Shown piece by piece: positions 33,753 to 43,137 of a stretch of DNA of 64,000 bases (the stretch's first letter is position 1; each line of letters begins with the position of its first letter). The notes beneath the pieces are model-generated. The model saw only the letters and a program-made list of their open reading frames with translations, was not told the DNA's origin and made no database searches. A program made the position numbers and the translations under genes. Source of the stretch: JALEFZ01 sp039817415 (GTDB lineage: Bacteria > Bacteroidota > Bacteroidia > J057); contig JBCBVV010000012.1 of NCBI GenBank assembly GCA_039817415.1, forward strand, positions 97,483 to 161,482, given 5' to 3'.

Positions 33753-36263
33753 ATGAATAGAGTCCTACACACGATATTACGCTTGATGACTTTCCTCTTA
33801 ATAGGAGGAAGTGTCATAACAAATCTTGGCCTATTAGGTCAAGCTAAGGTGTCTATCCATGTTAAGCATGCAGAAAGCCTTGATGAATTACAGGAGGTAG
33901 AGCTTTATGTTACGCCAGGTAACCTGATCTACAAGTCTGATGAAAAAGGAAATATGTTGCTGGAAAGCCTCCCCTTTGGAACTTATGAGCTCCTTTTTGT
34001 TTCCCCATCATTTGAGATTCATAGACAACAAATAAAAGTAGAGCAAGAGAAAATAGACCTGACCATTCGCCTAAAGGAACTCTCTTATGAGTTATCAGAG
34101 GTTGTTATTTCTCAACGAAGAAAAGAATTATTCGCCCTTCGAAGGTTGAAAGACGTGGAAGGAACGGCCATTTATGCTGGGAAGAAAAATGAGGTAGTGT
34201 TGATTGATGAGTTGACGGCGAATTTAGGGGCCGGTAACGCCCGACAGATTTATGCCCAAGTCAGTGGGTTGAACATTTACGAATCAAACGACGCAGGTCT
34301 ACAGCTAAGCATTGGAGGGAGGGGACTAGATCCCAACAGAACAGCCAATTTTAATACCCGCCAAAATGGCTATGATATTTCGGCTGATGTGTTGGGGTAT
34401 CCCGAATCCTATTATACACCTCCAGTAGAGGCTTTGGGAGAGGTACAAGTCATCCGTGGTGCAGCTTCATTACAATATGGGACCCAGTTTGGCGGACTGA
34501 TCAACTTCAAGATGAAGGAGCATATCTCAGATAAAAAGGTGAGCTGGATCTCTAGGCAAACGATAGGTTCTTATAACCTTTTTACTTCCTTCAATCGTGT
34601 GAGCGGAACGGTCAATGAGCACTTTAGTTATCAAGTCTTCTTTAACCACAAAAGGGGAGATGGTTTTCGCCCAAATTCTGGTTTCCAGGCCAATAACACC
34701 TTCGTAGATCTTCATTTTGCGCCTTCAGAAAAGACATTTATCGACCTGGAGTTGACACACATGAACTACCTTGCCCAACAAGCAGGTGGCTTGACAGATG
34801 CTCAGTTTTACAAAGACATTACCTTTTCCAATAGAGAAAGAAATTGGTTTGCTGTTGATTGGAGATTGGCTTCTTTGAGGATCGAACACAAGCTCAATCC
34901 CAAAACTGAGCTAAGTTTGAATCTCTTTGCATTAGATGCTTCTCGAAAAGCGGTGGGTTTTCGTACCAATAGGGTTTCACAAACGGATGATATTACAGCC
35001 CCTAGAGACCTAATTGTAGGTGATTTCAACAATTGGGGAGCTGAGGGAAGGTATCTGAGTAGATATAAGTTAGGGGGGAAAGAGGCTATTTATCTTCTTG
35101 GGGTGAAGTACTATCAATCGAATAACTTCGCGATTCAAGGACCTGGAACTACAGGTTTTGATGCGGACTTTTCCTTGGCTACCGAAGAGCATCCCTTTTA
35201 TCCCAATCAAAGTGATTTCCGCTTTCCCAACCTGAATTTAGCTGCCTTTGGTGAGCATATTCTACACCTGAATGACAAGCTTACGGTTACTCCCGGTTTC
35301 AGGTTTGAATACATTAACACCCAAAGTGAAGGGGATTATAAGCGAATCAACTTTGACCTAGCAGGAAATCCCATTCAGGATACAACCTTTGCCGACAACA
35401 GAACCTTTGAAAGGGCTTTTGTTTTACTTGGGATAGGAATGAGCTATAAGCCTAATGATCATATGGAGGCTTTTGCCAATATTTCTCAGAACTATCGTTC
35501 CGTGACCTTCAGTGATATCAGGATTGTCAATCCTTCCTTTCAAATCGATCCGAATATTAGCGACGAAAGTGGCTTTACAGCAGATGCAGGTTTCAGAGGT
35601 CGATTCAAAAACTATTTTTCCTATGACATAGGGCTCTTTGCCATTATGTACAACAACCGCTTAGGAGAGGTACTAAGGGCAGAACAAGTTGAAAATGTAG
35701 AAGGGGAACTAGTAGAAACGGGAAGAGTCATTAGATATAGAGGCAATATTGGGCAAGCTTTGATGCTTGGTATGGAGAGCTTGGTGGAATGGAATATCGC
35801 TAAAACCTTCTTCCCCAATAAGCCAGAGTTTAAACTAAGTACGTTTGTAAATGCCTCAGCTATCCGTTCTGAATATATTTCTTCAGAAATCCCAGGTGTA
35901 GAAGGCAAAGAGGTCGAGTTTATTCCTGACTTCAATATCAAAACGGGATTAAACTTTGGCTACAAGAACTTCTTGGGGAGCCTGCAATATTCATATCTGG
36001 GCGAGCAATTCACCGATGCATCCAATGCACCTCAGTTGGTAAGTGATAACCAAAGCGGAATCAGAGGAAGTATCCCAGCTTATGATGTGGTAGACTTGTC
36101 TCTTTCCTATTCATTCAAATTTCTCAAGTTTGAAGGAGGAATCAACAACCTTCTAAACGAAAGATATTTTACCAGAAGGGCTACAGGTTATCCTGGGCCT
36201 GGGATTATTCCTTCTGCTCCTAGGACATTCTACCTAGGAGTGCAGTTCAAATTGGAGCGATAG
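33753..36263 (+). CDS. TonB-dependent outer membrane receptor, FecA-like
   Basis: Signal peptide, then a carboxypeptidase-regulatory-like beta domain (about 30-110), a plug domain (about 130-245; VQVIRGAASLQYGTQFGGLI is the typical plug end) and a 22-strand barrel to the C-terminus, which ends FYLGVQFKLER. AIYAGKKNEVVLIDEL and the SIGGRGLDPNR block are typical of Fe(III)-dicitrate type receptors. It begins directly after the HTTM stop codon (TAA-ATG), so all three genes from imelysin on are one translational unit. It should import a ferric chelate or another metal complex. Confidence 0.92.
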   Translation: MNRVLHTILRLMTFLLIGGSVITNLGLLGQAKVSIHVKHAESLDELQEVELYVTPGNLIYKSDEKGNMLLESLPFGTYELLFVSPSFEIHRQQIKVEQEKIDLTIRLKELSYELSEVVISQRRKELFALRRLKDVEGTAIYAGKKNEVVLIDELTANLGAGNARQIYAQVSGLNIYESNDAGLQLSIGGRGLDPNRTANFNTRQNGYDISADVLGYPESYYTPPVEALGEVQVIRGAASLQYGTQFGGLINFKMKEHISDKKVSWISRQTIGSYNLFTSFNRVSGTVNEHFSYQVFFNHKRGDGFRPNSGFQANNTFVDLHFAPSEKTFIDLELTHMNYLAQQAGGLTDAQFYKDITFSNRERNWFAVDWRLASLRIEHKLNPKTELSLNLFALDASRKAVGFRTNRVSQTDDITAPRDLIVGDFNNWGAEGRYLSRYKLGGKEAIYLLGVKYYQSNNFAIQGPGTTGFDADFSLATEEHPFYPNQSDFRFPNLNLAAFGEHILHLNDKLTVTPGFRFEYINTQSEGDYKRINFDLAGNPIQDTTFADNRTFERAFVLLGIGMSYKPNDHMEAFANISQNYRSVTFSDIRIVNPSFQIDPNISDESGFTADAGFRGRFKNYFSYDIGLFAIMYNNRLGEVLRAEQVENVEGELVETGRVIRYRGNIGQALMLGMESLVEWNIAKTFFPNKPEFKLSTFVNASAIRSEYISSEIPGVEGKEVEFIPDFNIKTGLNFGYKNFLGSLQYSYLGEQFTDASNAPQLVSDNQSGIRGSIPAYDVVDLSLSYSFKFLKFEGGINNLLNERYFTRRATGYPGPGIIPSAPRTFYLGVQFKLER

Positions 36264-36403
36264 CCTACCTAATTCTTTGCCTTTTCGGAGCAAATAGACG
36301 AATTCTGAATACATCATAGATGCTACATCTTATATGGGTAATCGAACTCATTGTATTTCTTCTATATATTGGGTACCATAGTAGATACTAAACTACGCTA
36401 CTC

Positions 36404-39121
36404 ATGTTGAAGAAAAATCTCATTCTTGTATTCATATTCTCCCTATTGGTAGGATCACTCTCTGCGCAGGGCTTCCTTAAACGACAGGGGAAAGATATTG
36501 TAGATGAAAATGGCAATCCCTACATCTTGAAGGGAATGGGCTTAGGTGGCTGGATGCTTCAGGAGGGTTACATGCTCCAAACAGCTTCATTTGCCAATCC
36601 TCAATACCAGATTAGAGCAAAAATTGAAGAACTCATAGGGCCTACCAAGACGGATCAATTTTACGAAGCATGGTTAGCCAACCATGTTCGTAAAATTGAC
36701 ATCGACTCCCTGAAAGCTTGGGGCTTTAATTCCGTGCGCCTTCCTATGCACTATAACTTATTCACCCTTCCCATACAGGAGGAACCCGTCGCTGGACAAC
36801 ATACTTGGTTGGACAAGGGCTTTGTGTTAACGGATAGCCTGATTTCATGGTGTAAGCAAAACGAAATGTATGTCGTGCTCGATCTCCATGCGGCTCCTGG
36901 TGGCCAAGGACAGGATGCGGGTATATCAGATTACAATCCTGATTTGCCTTCTTTGTGGGAAAGTCAGGCCAACAGGGACAAGACTGTTGCTATTTGGAGA
37001 AGATTGGCAGAGCGTTACAAAGATGAGCCTTGGATAGCGGGCTACGACTTAATCAATGAGCCAAACTGGCCCATACCTGGAAACTTCGCCTTAAAGGGAC
37101 TTTATCAAGATATTACCACAAGTATCCGCGAGGTGGATACCACGCATATCATTTTTATTGAAGGAAACTGGTTTGCCAACGACTTTACCAACCTGACTCC
37201 TCCTTGGGATTCCAATATGGTGTATTCCCCTCATAAATACTGGTCTATCAATGACCAGGCTTCCATTCAATGGGTGTTGGATATCCGTCAACAACATAAT
37301 GTTCCGCTTTACTTTGGGGAAACAGGGGAAAATTCGAACACTTGGTTTAGAGACGCGGCACATCTGTTTCAAGAGAATGGCATCGGTTGGGCTTGGTGGC
37401 CCATGAAGAAAGTAGAGTCCATCGCTGGCCCTCTTTCCGTAGATAAAACGACGGATTATGAAGTGCTGCTTAACTTCTGGAACAATGGAGGTTCGCAGCC
37501 TAATTCCTTCTTCGCAGAAGCGGCACTGATGGATTTGACAGAGAAATTGAAACTAGAAAATTGTACCTATCATCCAGATGTGATTGATGCCTTGATTCGT
37601 CAGACAGAATCAGATGAGGTCATTCCTTACAAAACCTCTTTGATACCTGGGACGGTCTATGCAACAGATTTTGACATGGGGCGGGCAGGTTTTGCCTACT
37701 TCGACTCTGATTTAGCTAACTATTCTGTTTCTACCGGCAGCTATAGTTCCTGGAACAATGGTTGGTCCTACAGAAATGATGGAGTAGACATAGAGAAGTC
37801 CCAAAATCAGGTCAATAGCAACGGGTACAATGTTGGCTGGGTCAAGGATGGAGAATGGATGCAGTACGATGTCAACATTACCCAGGATGGCCTTTATACG
37901 CTAGAATCAAGACTGGCTACACAGGAAACTAACGGTAGATTTCACTTGGAGTTAGACGGAGCAGACATAACGCGTACCATTTATGTCCCAAGTACTGGAG
38001 GTTGGCAATCATGGCAAACCAATACCCTTACAAACATCGCCTTGACATCAGGAAAAGCCAAGCTAAGGTTCTACACCGATGGAGGGGAATACAACCTATC
38101 CAGCTTTACATTTACTCGTACGGGCGATATGGACGCCATTGATACGGAATTCCTTGCTGGCTATACGGAAGATGCGACTACCATTCAGGTCCATCTCAAC
38201 AAACCCCTAACCTATTTCGTGCCAACTGGTAGCCTTGATTTACTGTTATTCGTGAATTCTACCTCTGTGCCTATTGCAAGTGTAGAAATTGATAGTCTGA
38301 ATACCAGAATTGTAAAACTGAAGGTAAATAGTCCATTGACTTCTTCAGATGTGATCAAGGTAAGCTATACTGGATCGCAATTGGTGGCTGTTGACAACAA
38401 GGCTGTGGTGAGCTTTTTCAACAAGCCCATTCAGAATGATATTCCTATTGTTCACGATGTGCCAGGAAGGGTGGAATGTGAGGATTTCTTCTTCCAGTCT
38501 GGCATTAGCCTAGAAAATACCTCCGACATAGGTGGAGGTCAGAATATTGGTTTCTTGGATCCGGGGGACTATTTGGACTACAACATCAATGTAGCGAATT
38601 CAGGAACTTATCAGGTCGAATTCAGAACCGCTGCTGAATCTGAGATTGGTGGAGTAGAGCTTCAATTAGTGGATGCACAAGGCGTAGCGACAAGTATCGG
38701 AACAGCTGATTTCCCTTCCACAGGAGGTTGGCAGGTTTGGAATACGAGTAGCCAGAATGTTCGTCTTCCGGCTGGACAGCACCAGCTAAGAGTATTGATT
38801 ACGAAGCCTCTCTTTAATTTTAACTGGATGCAGTTTTCTTTTCTCGCCTCTAAAGAGGAAGTCGCCTTGAAAGACTTGGTACAAGTATTCCCAAATCCTG
38901 CACAAGAGAGCCTCTTCATCCGGGGAGAATGGCCAAAGCCACAGGAAGCAGAACTTAGAATTTACAACCTTACTGGACAGGAGGTGATGGGAAGATGGTT
39001 ACCGGCTTCCTCTCAGGTAGATCAAGAACTCCCTATTAACAAGCTGGTTCCTGGTGTATATTTTCTGCAGATTCTTCTGGAGGACGGTAGCATGATGAGG
39101 GAGAAATTCGTGAAGAGATAA
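36404..39121 (+). CDS. Secreted GH5 glycoside hydrolase with two CBM6-like modules and T9SS tail
   Basis: Domain order: signal peptide (1-21), GH5 barrel (about 25-365), first CBM6-like module (about 410-575; GYNVGWVKDGEWMQYDVNI), an Ig-like linker (about 580-680), second CBM6-like module (about 690-820; GFLDPGDYLDYNINV), and a type A type IX secretion sorting domain at the end (VFPNPAQESLFIRG ... LVPGVYFLQ). Catalytic Glu219 is in LINEP and the nucleophile Glu306 in YFGETGE. Likely an endo-glucanase or exo-1,3-glucanase exported across the outer membrane. No SusC/D pair is nearby. Confidence 0.92.
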   Translation: MLKKNLILVFIFSLLVGSLSAQGFLKRQGKDIVDENGNPYILKGMGLGGWMLQEGYMLQTASFANPQYQIRAKIEELIGPTKTDQFYEAWLANHVRKIDIDSLKAWGFNSVRLPMHYNLFTLPIQEEPVAGQHTWLDKGFVLTDSLISWCKQNEMYVVLDLHAAPGGQGQDAGISDYNPDLPSLWESQANRDKTVAIWRRLAERYKDEPWIAGYDLINEPNWPIPGNFALKGLYQDITTSIREVDTTHIIFIEGNWFANDFTNLTPPWDSNMVYSPHKYWSINDQASIQWVLDIRQQHNVPLYFGETGENSNTWFRDAAHLFQENGIGWAWWPMKKVESIAGPLSVDKTTDYEVLLNFWNNGGSQPNSFFAEAALMDLTEKLKLENCTYHPDVIDALIRQTESDEVIPYKTSLIPGTVYATDFDMGRAGFAYFDSDLANYSVSTGSYSSWNNGWSYRNDGVDIEKSQNQVNSNGYNVGWVKDGEWMQYDVNITQDGLYTLESRLATQETNGRFHLELDGADITRTIYVPSTGGWQSWQTNTLTNIALTSGKAKLRFYTDGGEYNLSSFTFTRTGDMDAIDTEFLAGYTEDATTIQVHLNKPLTYFVPTGSLDLLLFVNSTSVPIASVEIDSLNTRIVKLKVNSPLTSSDVIKVSYTGSQLVAVDNKAVVSFFNKPIQNDIPIVHDVPGRVECEDFFFQSGISLENTSDIGGGQNIGFLDPGDYLDYNINVANSGTYQVEFRTAAESEIGGVELQLVDAQGVATSIGTADFPSTGGWQVWNTSSQNVRLPAGQHQLRVLITKPLFNFNWMQFSFLASKEEVALKDLVQVFPNPAQESLFIRGEWPKPQEAELRIYNLTGQEVMGRWLPASSQVDQELPINKLVPGVYFLQILLEDGSMMREKFVKR

Positions 39122-39207
39122 GCTATTAGGCGACATTTCTTTGTGAGAGAAATATTTTGACCCCAAAAGCATTGGCGGAAACAGTCATTTAATCCTAAGT
39201 TTGCTTT

Positions 39208-40767
39208 ATGAAGAAACTGTGGTTTATAGGACTGATTCCGCTTCTTTTTTTGTCTTTGGAGAGTTGTGATCCCAATGCTAATCCATTAAGTGAAGGGACA
39301 CTAGAGTTTTCAACCGATACGTTGAGCTATGATTCTCTCTTTGTCAACTTTCTTTCGCCTACAGAAATCCTCATCACCTACAACAATTCCGGACATCCTA
39401 TCAACATAGACAGAGTTTGGCTAGAAGAAGGAGCTGATTCGGAGTTTGATATGATTGTAGATGGAGTAAGAGGGCGAGAGGCAACAGATGTGGTCATTCC
39501 CAATGGGGATAGTATTCATCTATTCATCAACCTGAAGTCCGAACTCAGGGACGATTTTGCGGAAGAATACCTCAATTTTCAGATTGGAGATGAGGTTCAA
39601 AAGGTCCTATTGCTTGCCAGGGTGAAAGACGCCTATCTTTTCAAAGCACGATATATTCGTACCTATTCTACAGAACCAGATTTTATTCGAGGGTATTTTT
39701 TCGGCCAGTCTGGAGTAACGGATACGGTCCTTACACCCGAGAAACCTATCATTTTTGATGGACCTATAATTGTGCCTGAGGGTTTTACCCTGACCATTCT
39801 TCCAGGGACAGAGATATTTTTTACCCCACATAAAATCAATGCTGCTCGAGATACCCTTCCTCCAGACACTTTTGCCTTCTTTTCTACCTTAATTGTAGGA
39901 GGAACCCTAATCGCTGAAGGAGCGCCAGGAGCCCCTATTACTTTTCAGGGAACCCGTTTTGATTCTTCCTTTCTGGAGAAACCAGCGCAGTGGAGGGGCT
40001 TGCGCTTTGCTGCGAATAGCCGAAACAATGTCATGGAATATTGTAAGGTGAAAAATGCCTTGATAGGGATAGAAGTAGATTCTACCTCAGTCAATGATCA
40101 GCCAAAGTTAAGCTTGAAAAATTCAGAGGTTCGAAATTCGGGTGCTTACGGCTTATGGTCTTTGGGCTTTGATTTGTCAGGGACGGTAACGGAAAACGCT
40201 GCTCCTTCTGTTTATGCAGAAAATTCCCTGTTCAATACGGCTAAGGAGCGAAACCTCTATATTCTCGCAGGCGGGAAATATGAATTTTATAACTGTACCT
40301 TCGCTAATTATGGGATAGGCTTTTCTCGAAGGACTCCTCAAATTCTGGTTAGAAACTGGTTTCTGGATTTCTTTGATCCTACCCAAGCCAACATATTCCC
40401 TACCTATGCAGACTTTAAGAACTGCATCGTGTATGGGTCAGAGGAAGACGAATTTGTGATTGATACACTGGAAGGAGGAGCTTTTGACAGGCTTTTGCTA
40501 GAGAATTGTCTATTGCCTCTTTCGGAAGACAATGATACACTCATCCGTCCCCATTTGAAAAATTGTTTGGTCAATGTAGATCCCCTCTTTAACATGCCCT
40601 TTGAGCGAGATTATAGGCCACAAGCAGGTTCTCCTGTGATCGATGCAGGAGTAGAATTATCCCCATTGATCCAAAATAGCATTCTAATGGGGGATTTCCG
40701 TGGACCTGATTTTCCAAGAAGTTTGCCACTCGACATTGGGGCATACGAATTTTATGAAATAGAATAG
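39208..40767 (+). CDS. Lipoprotein with parallel beta-helix (pectate-lyase-like repeats)
   Basis: Signal sequence ends in the lipobox LESC (Cys20). The first 150 residues are a beta-sandwich-like region with DUF1573-type patterns (LEFSTDTLSYDSLFVNFLSP). The second half has right-handed beta-helix repeats (MEYCKVKNALIGIEV, SEVRNSGAYGLWSL, YNCTFANYGIGF) and closes with PVIDAGVEL ... FRGPDFPRSLPLDIGAYEF, the ending of choice-of-anchor Q proteins. No catalytic residues can be named, so it may be a structural or adhesin-like surface protein. Confidence 0.75.
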   Translation: MKKLWFIGLIPLLFLSLESCDPNANPLSEGTLEFSTDTLSYDSLFVNFLSPTEILITYNNSGHPINIDRVWLEEGADSEFDMIVDGVRGREATDVVIPNGDSIHLFINLKSELRDDFAEEYLNFQIGDEVQKVLLLARVKDAYLFKARYIRTYSTEPDFIRGYFFGQSGVTDTVLTPEKPIIFDGPIIVPEGFTLTILPGTEIFFTPHKINAARDTLPPDTFAFFSTLIVGGTLIAEGAPGAPITFQGTRFDSSFLEKPAQWRGLRFAANSRNNVMEYCKVKNALIGIEVDSTSVNDQPKLSLKNSEVRNSGAYGLWSLGFDLSGTVTENAAPSVYAENSLFNTAKERNLYILAGGKYEFYNCTFANYGIGFSRRTPQILVRNWFLDFFDPTQANIFPTYADFKNCIVYGSEEDEFVIDTLEGGAFDRLLLENCLLPLSEDNDTLIRPHLKNCLVNVDPLFNMPFERDYRPQAGSPVIDAGVELSPLIQNSILMGDFRGPDFPRSLPLDIGAYEFYEIE

Positions 40768-40797
40768 GACCTGTTTATCAGTGAGTTAGTTTTGGGA

Positions 40798-40844
40798 TTG
40801 GCATTTTTTGCCAAAGTCAACATGGCTTTTGCAAAAAATGCCAA
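40798..40844. repeat. Long inverted repeat between genes (19-bp arms, one mismatch)
   Basis: Left arm 40798-40816 and right arm 40826-40844 are reverse complements with one mismatch, around a 9-base loop (TCAACATGG). There is no T tract after it on the plus strand. It lies 30 bases after the beta-helix lipoprotein gene and 57 bases before the next start; it may stabilise the upstream message or block read-through. Confidence 0.7.
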
Positions 40845-40900
40845 AACCTAAGGTGCATATAATCCATATACAAAAGTACTTTACACCCAAACAAACACAT

Positions 40901-41632
40901 ATGAAAGCAACCATTTTGAGCCTGTTGGCAGCTTGTCTGCTGATGGGGCCTGTAAACCGTACCTACCATCCAGAAAAGATGATCACCGATTTCAGACAGG
41001 GAAATGTGAAAATTCCATTCTGGTTTAAGGTGGCCCACCTTGATTTTGGAGTTGGAAATTGCGCAAGTGTAGCCTTGATCAAGGCCGCTTTAACCACCTA
41101 TCAATCAGTAGAGGATGTATTCGAATCTTATGAAGAGAAAGATGGACAAATTTTTGTCACATTTCGATCCAATGGGAAAGCGTACGTGATAAAGGCTGAT
41201 CTTTGGAAAAAGATCAAGAGATTTCCCGACTTCAGAAATGGATTTCAAGGGGAGTCGTCCTACAAAGAAGATGCGATTAAGTTATTCGCTATCATGTGCC
41301 ATGTCTATCACAAGAAAAATAACACGCTTAACCCTGTAAGATCAGCTTACCATCTCAATTCAGGCTATGATACATCTAAAATTCCAGCACTCCTTGGGTT
41401 AGAAGTTGAAATGCTCTTTAATCGGTCTAAAGAGGGTCAAGTGCCTGAGGGATTTTCCCAACGGCTAAAACGAGAGGAAAGTGTGGTCGTTTGGTCAGGC
41501 GAGCACGCTGCCTTTATGTCCAAGGGAGTGCAGGATGATTTTGGCCAGGCAGCCCCTTTTAAAAATAACATGGTGCAGGGAGCGAATACTTCCCAAGCCC
41601 GCATTCAGGGCGCCTATATTTTAAAAAAGTAA
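40901..41632 (+). CDS. Exported protein, possible papain-like cysteine peptidase fold
   Basis: A signal peptide (MKATILSLLAACLLMGPVN) precedes a 220-residue mature chain. FGVGNCASVALIKAAL has the look of a papain-like nucleophile helix (N-C-A/W-S), and a later VVVWSGEHAAFMSKG could supply the His; Lys-rich linkers separate them. This is a pattern reading, not a recognised family. The frame is open upstream to 40808 but crosses the long inverted repeat, so the ATG at 40901 is preferred. A terminator follows. Confidence 0.55.
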   Translation: MKATILSLLAACLLMGPVNRTYHPEKMITDFRQGNVKIPFWFKVAHLDFGVGNCASVALIKAALTTYQSVEDVFESYEEKDGQIFVTFRSNGKAYVIKADLWKKIKRFPDFRNGFQGESSYKEDAIKLFAIMCHVYHKKNNTLNPVRSAYHLNSGYDTSKIPALLGLEVEMLFNRSKEGQVPEGFSQRLKREESVVVWSGEHAAFMSKGVQDDFGQAAPFKNNMVQGANTSQARIQGAYILKK

Positions 41633-41653
41633 TACCAAGCTAAGTCATGATAA

Positions 41654-41692
41654 TTGAGAAGGGGTTCTGGGCTCCTTCTCAAATTTTATTTT
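41654..41692 (+). terminator. Rho-independent terminator
   Basis: Stem TTGAGAAGG (41654-41662)/CCTTCTCAA (41674-41682), 11-base loop, then ATTTTATTTT. Confidence 0.82.
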
Positions 41693-41695
41693 CCC

Positions 41696-41703
41696 TATCT
41701 TTG
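41696..41703 (+). promoter_or_regulatory. Bacteroidota -7 promoter element before the AlgX-like gene
   Basis: TATCTTTG, a perfect TAnnTTTG match, five bases before the ATG at 41709. It comes directly after the preceding terminator and predicts a leaderless transcript. Confidence 0.6.
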
Positions 41704-41708
41704 CGCGC

Positions 41709-42950
41709 ATGAAGAAGATTGGGAAGCCGCTACATTATGCCTTTGGATTGGCCATGCTGGTGCTATGCTTTCCCATGTTGTATCAGATGACCAAGTTCTA
41801 TTGGACAAAGAATCTGCTTGGGTATCAGGCCCCTCCTAAGGATTATGCCTTTAGCTGGACCGCTTTACAAGACTCTCTGGTAGATTCTATAAAAGTGGGC
41901 TCTTACCAAGCCAATGTCGAAAAGCATCTTCGTTATGACCTTCGCGCCAAGCACATGATGATTCGATTCAATAACGAATTGAAATATGATATGTATGGCG
42001 AGTTTACCCTTCCTGATATCGCTCAAGGTAAAGAGGGTTGGCTGTTTAACCCTGGTTCCTTTGAGGTGTGGAAATCACAGGACTATACCGACTCTTTTCG
42101 AGTGGAGCGCAAAATGAGGTATCTCAAAAAGACCACTGATACCTTGGAATTGATGTATGGGACTAAATTCCTCTTTTTCATTGCCCCTTCTAAAGCTGCT
42201 GTGATACCTGAATTTCATCCCGACTCAGTATTTACAGGGGCACATGATACTCTGAGATCCTATCGAATTCGGAGAAACGCCCTGGCGAGAAATGATATCC
42301 CTGTTTTAGATACCTATCCATTGTTTCTAAGATGGAAGGAGCATGAACTTGAAAACATCTTTACCAAGGGAGGCGTACACTGGTCTCAATTGGGAGCCTA
42401 CAGGGTTTGGGACACGCTTTACAGGAGAATAGAGGACATGACGGGCCTTGACATGATAGACTATTCCTATCAAGACACCATCAAGACCAAACGCCCCAAC
42501 AAGATCGATCGAGACCTTGCGGATGCGGCCAATCTACTTTGGTCCTCTCTCGTCAAGGAAACCTATCAATACCCGAAATTGAAATTGGAGGAATCCCAAG
42601 GAAAGGATAAACCCAGTGTATTGATCATTGGGGATAGCTTTTTCTGGAATATCCATCAAGAAAGGATTCCCCATCAGTTTTTTGCTGAAGACTTCATTTT
42701 CTATTACTACTTCAGGGAAGCCTATAACCTTGGTGAGAAACATTGGAGTACGCTTGCTGAACTTCCTGATTTTGAGGAGGTCATAGCTAACCGAGACTTA
42801 ATTATGGTGATGATTAATTTGACCAATATGCAGTCTTGTTGCTGGGGGTTTCTCAATGATATGAGAGATTCTCTACTTGGCAGACCTGCATGGGCAGATC
42901 AAAAAGATGAGGTTTGGGCTTCAGCTGTTGAGCCTCCCACCAACCCCTAG
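41709..42950 (+). CDS. AlgX/AlgJ-like SGNH protein (polysaccharide O-acetylation type)
   Basis: Membrane-anchored by one N-terminal helix (about 10-28). The domain fits the AlgX/AlgJ/DltD-like SGNH family: KEGWLFNPG near residue 110, FIAPSKAAVIPE, the catalytic Asp/His-type block GGVHWSQLGAY, and the serine block VLIIGDSFFW. Such proteins O-acetylate extracellular polysaccharides together with an MBOAT protein, but no MBOAT gene is adjacent here, so the acyl donor system must lie elsewhere or the protein acts differently. Confidence 0.75.
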   Translation: MKKIGKPLHYAFGLAMLVLCFPMLYQMTKFYWTKNLLGYQAPPKDYAFSWTALQDSLVDSIKVGSYQANVEKHLRYDLRAKHMMIRFNNELKYDMYGEFTLPDIAQGKEGWLFNPGSFEVWKSQDYTDSFRVERKMRYLKKTTDTLELMYGTKFLFFIAPSKAAVIPEFHPDSVFTGAHDTLRSYRIRRNALARNDIPVLDTYPLFLRWKEHELENIFTKGGVHWSQLGAYRVWDTLYRRIEDMTGLDMIDYSYQDTIKTKRPNKIDRDLADAANLLWSSLVKETYQYPKLKLEESQGKDKPSVLIIGDSFFWNIHQERIPHQFFAEDFIFYYYFREAYNLGEKHWSTLAELPDFEEVIANRDLIMVMINLTNMQSCCWGFLNDMRDSLLGRPAWADQKDEVWASAVEPPTNP

Positions 42951-43137
42951 CTACCATACATCCCTCTCTTATTTTTCCTTAATACCAAGGGGAAAGGTGA
43001 ATTATTTTTGCTATAATAAGTTGACTAAAAGGAGGTTAGGAAAAAGTCTAATTTTTTTTCATAAAAAAGGTAGGGTAGGCCATGCCTGAGAGCGGTATGG
43101 AGTTGAAATCTATTTAAGTCAACAAACAACGAGAATG

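Noticed and set aside
36404..40767. Polysaccharide utilisation locus
   Set aside because: A GH5 enzyme and a beta-helix lipoprotein are present, but there is no SusC/SusD pair or sugar-responsive regulator next to them.
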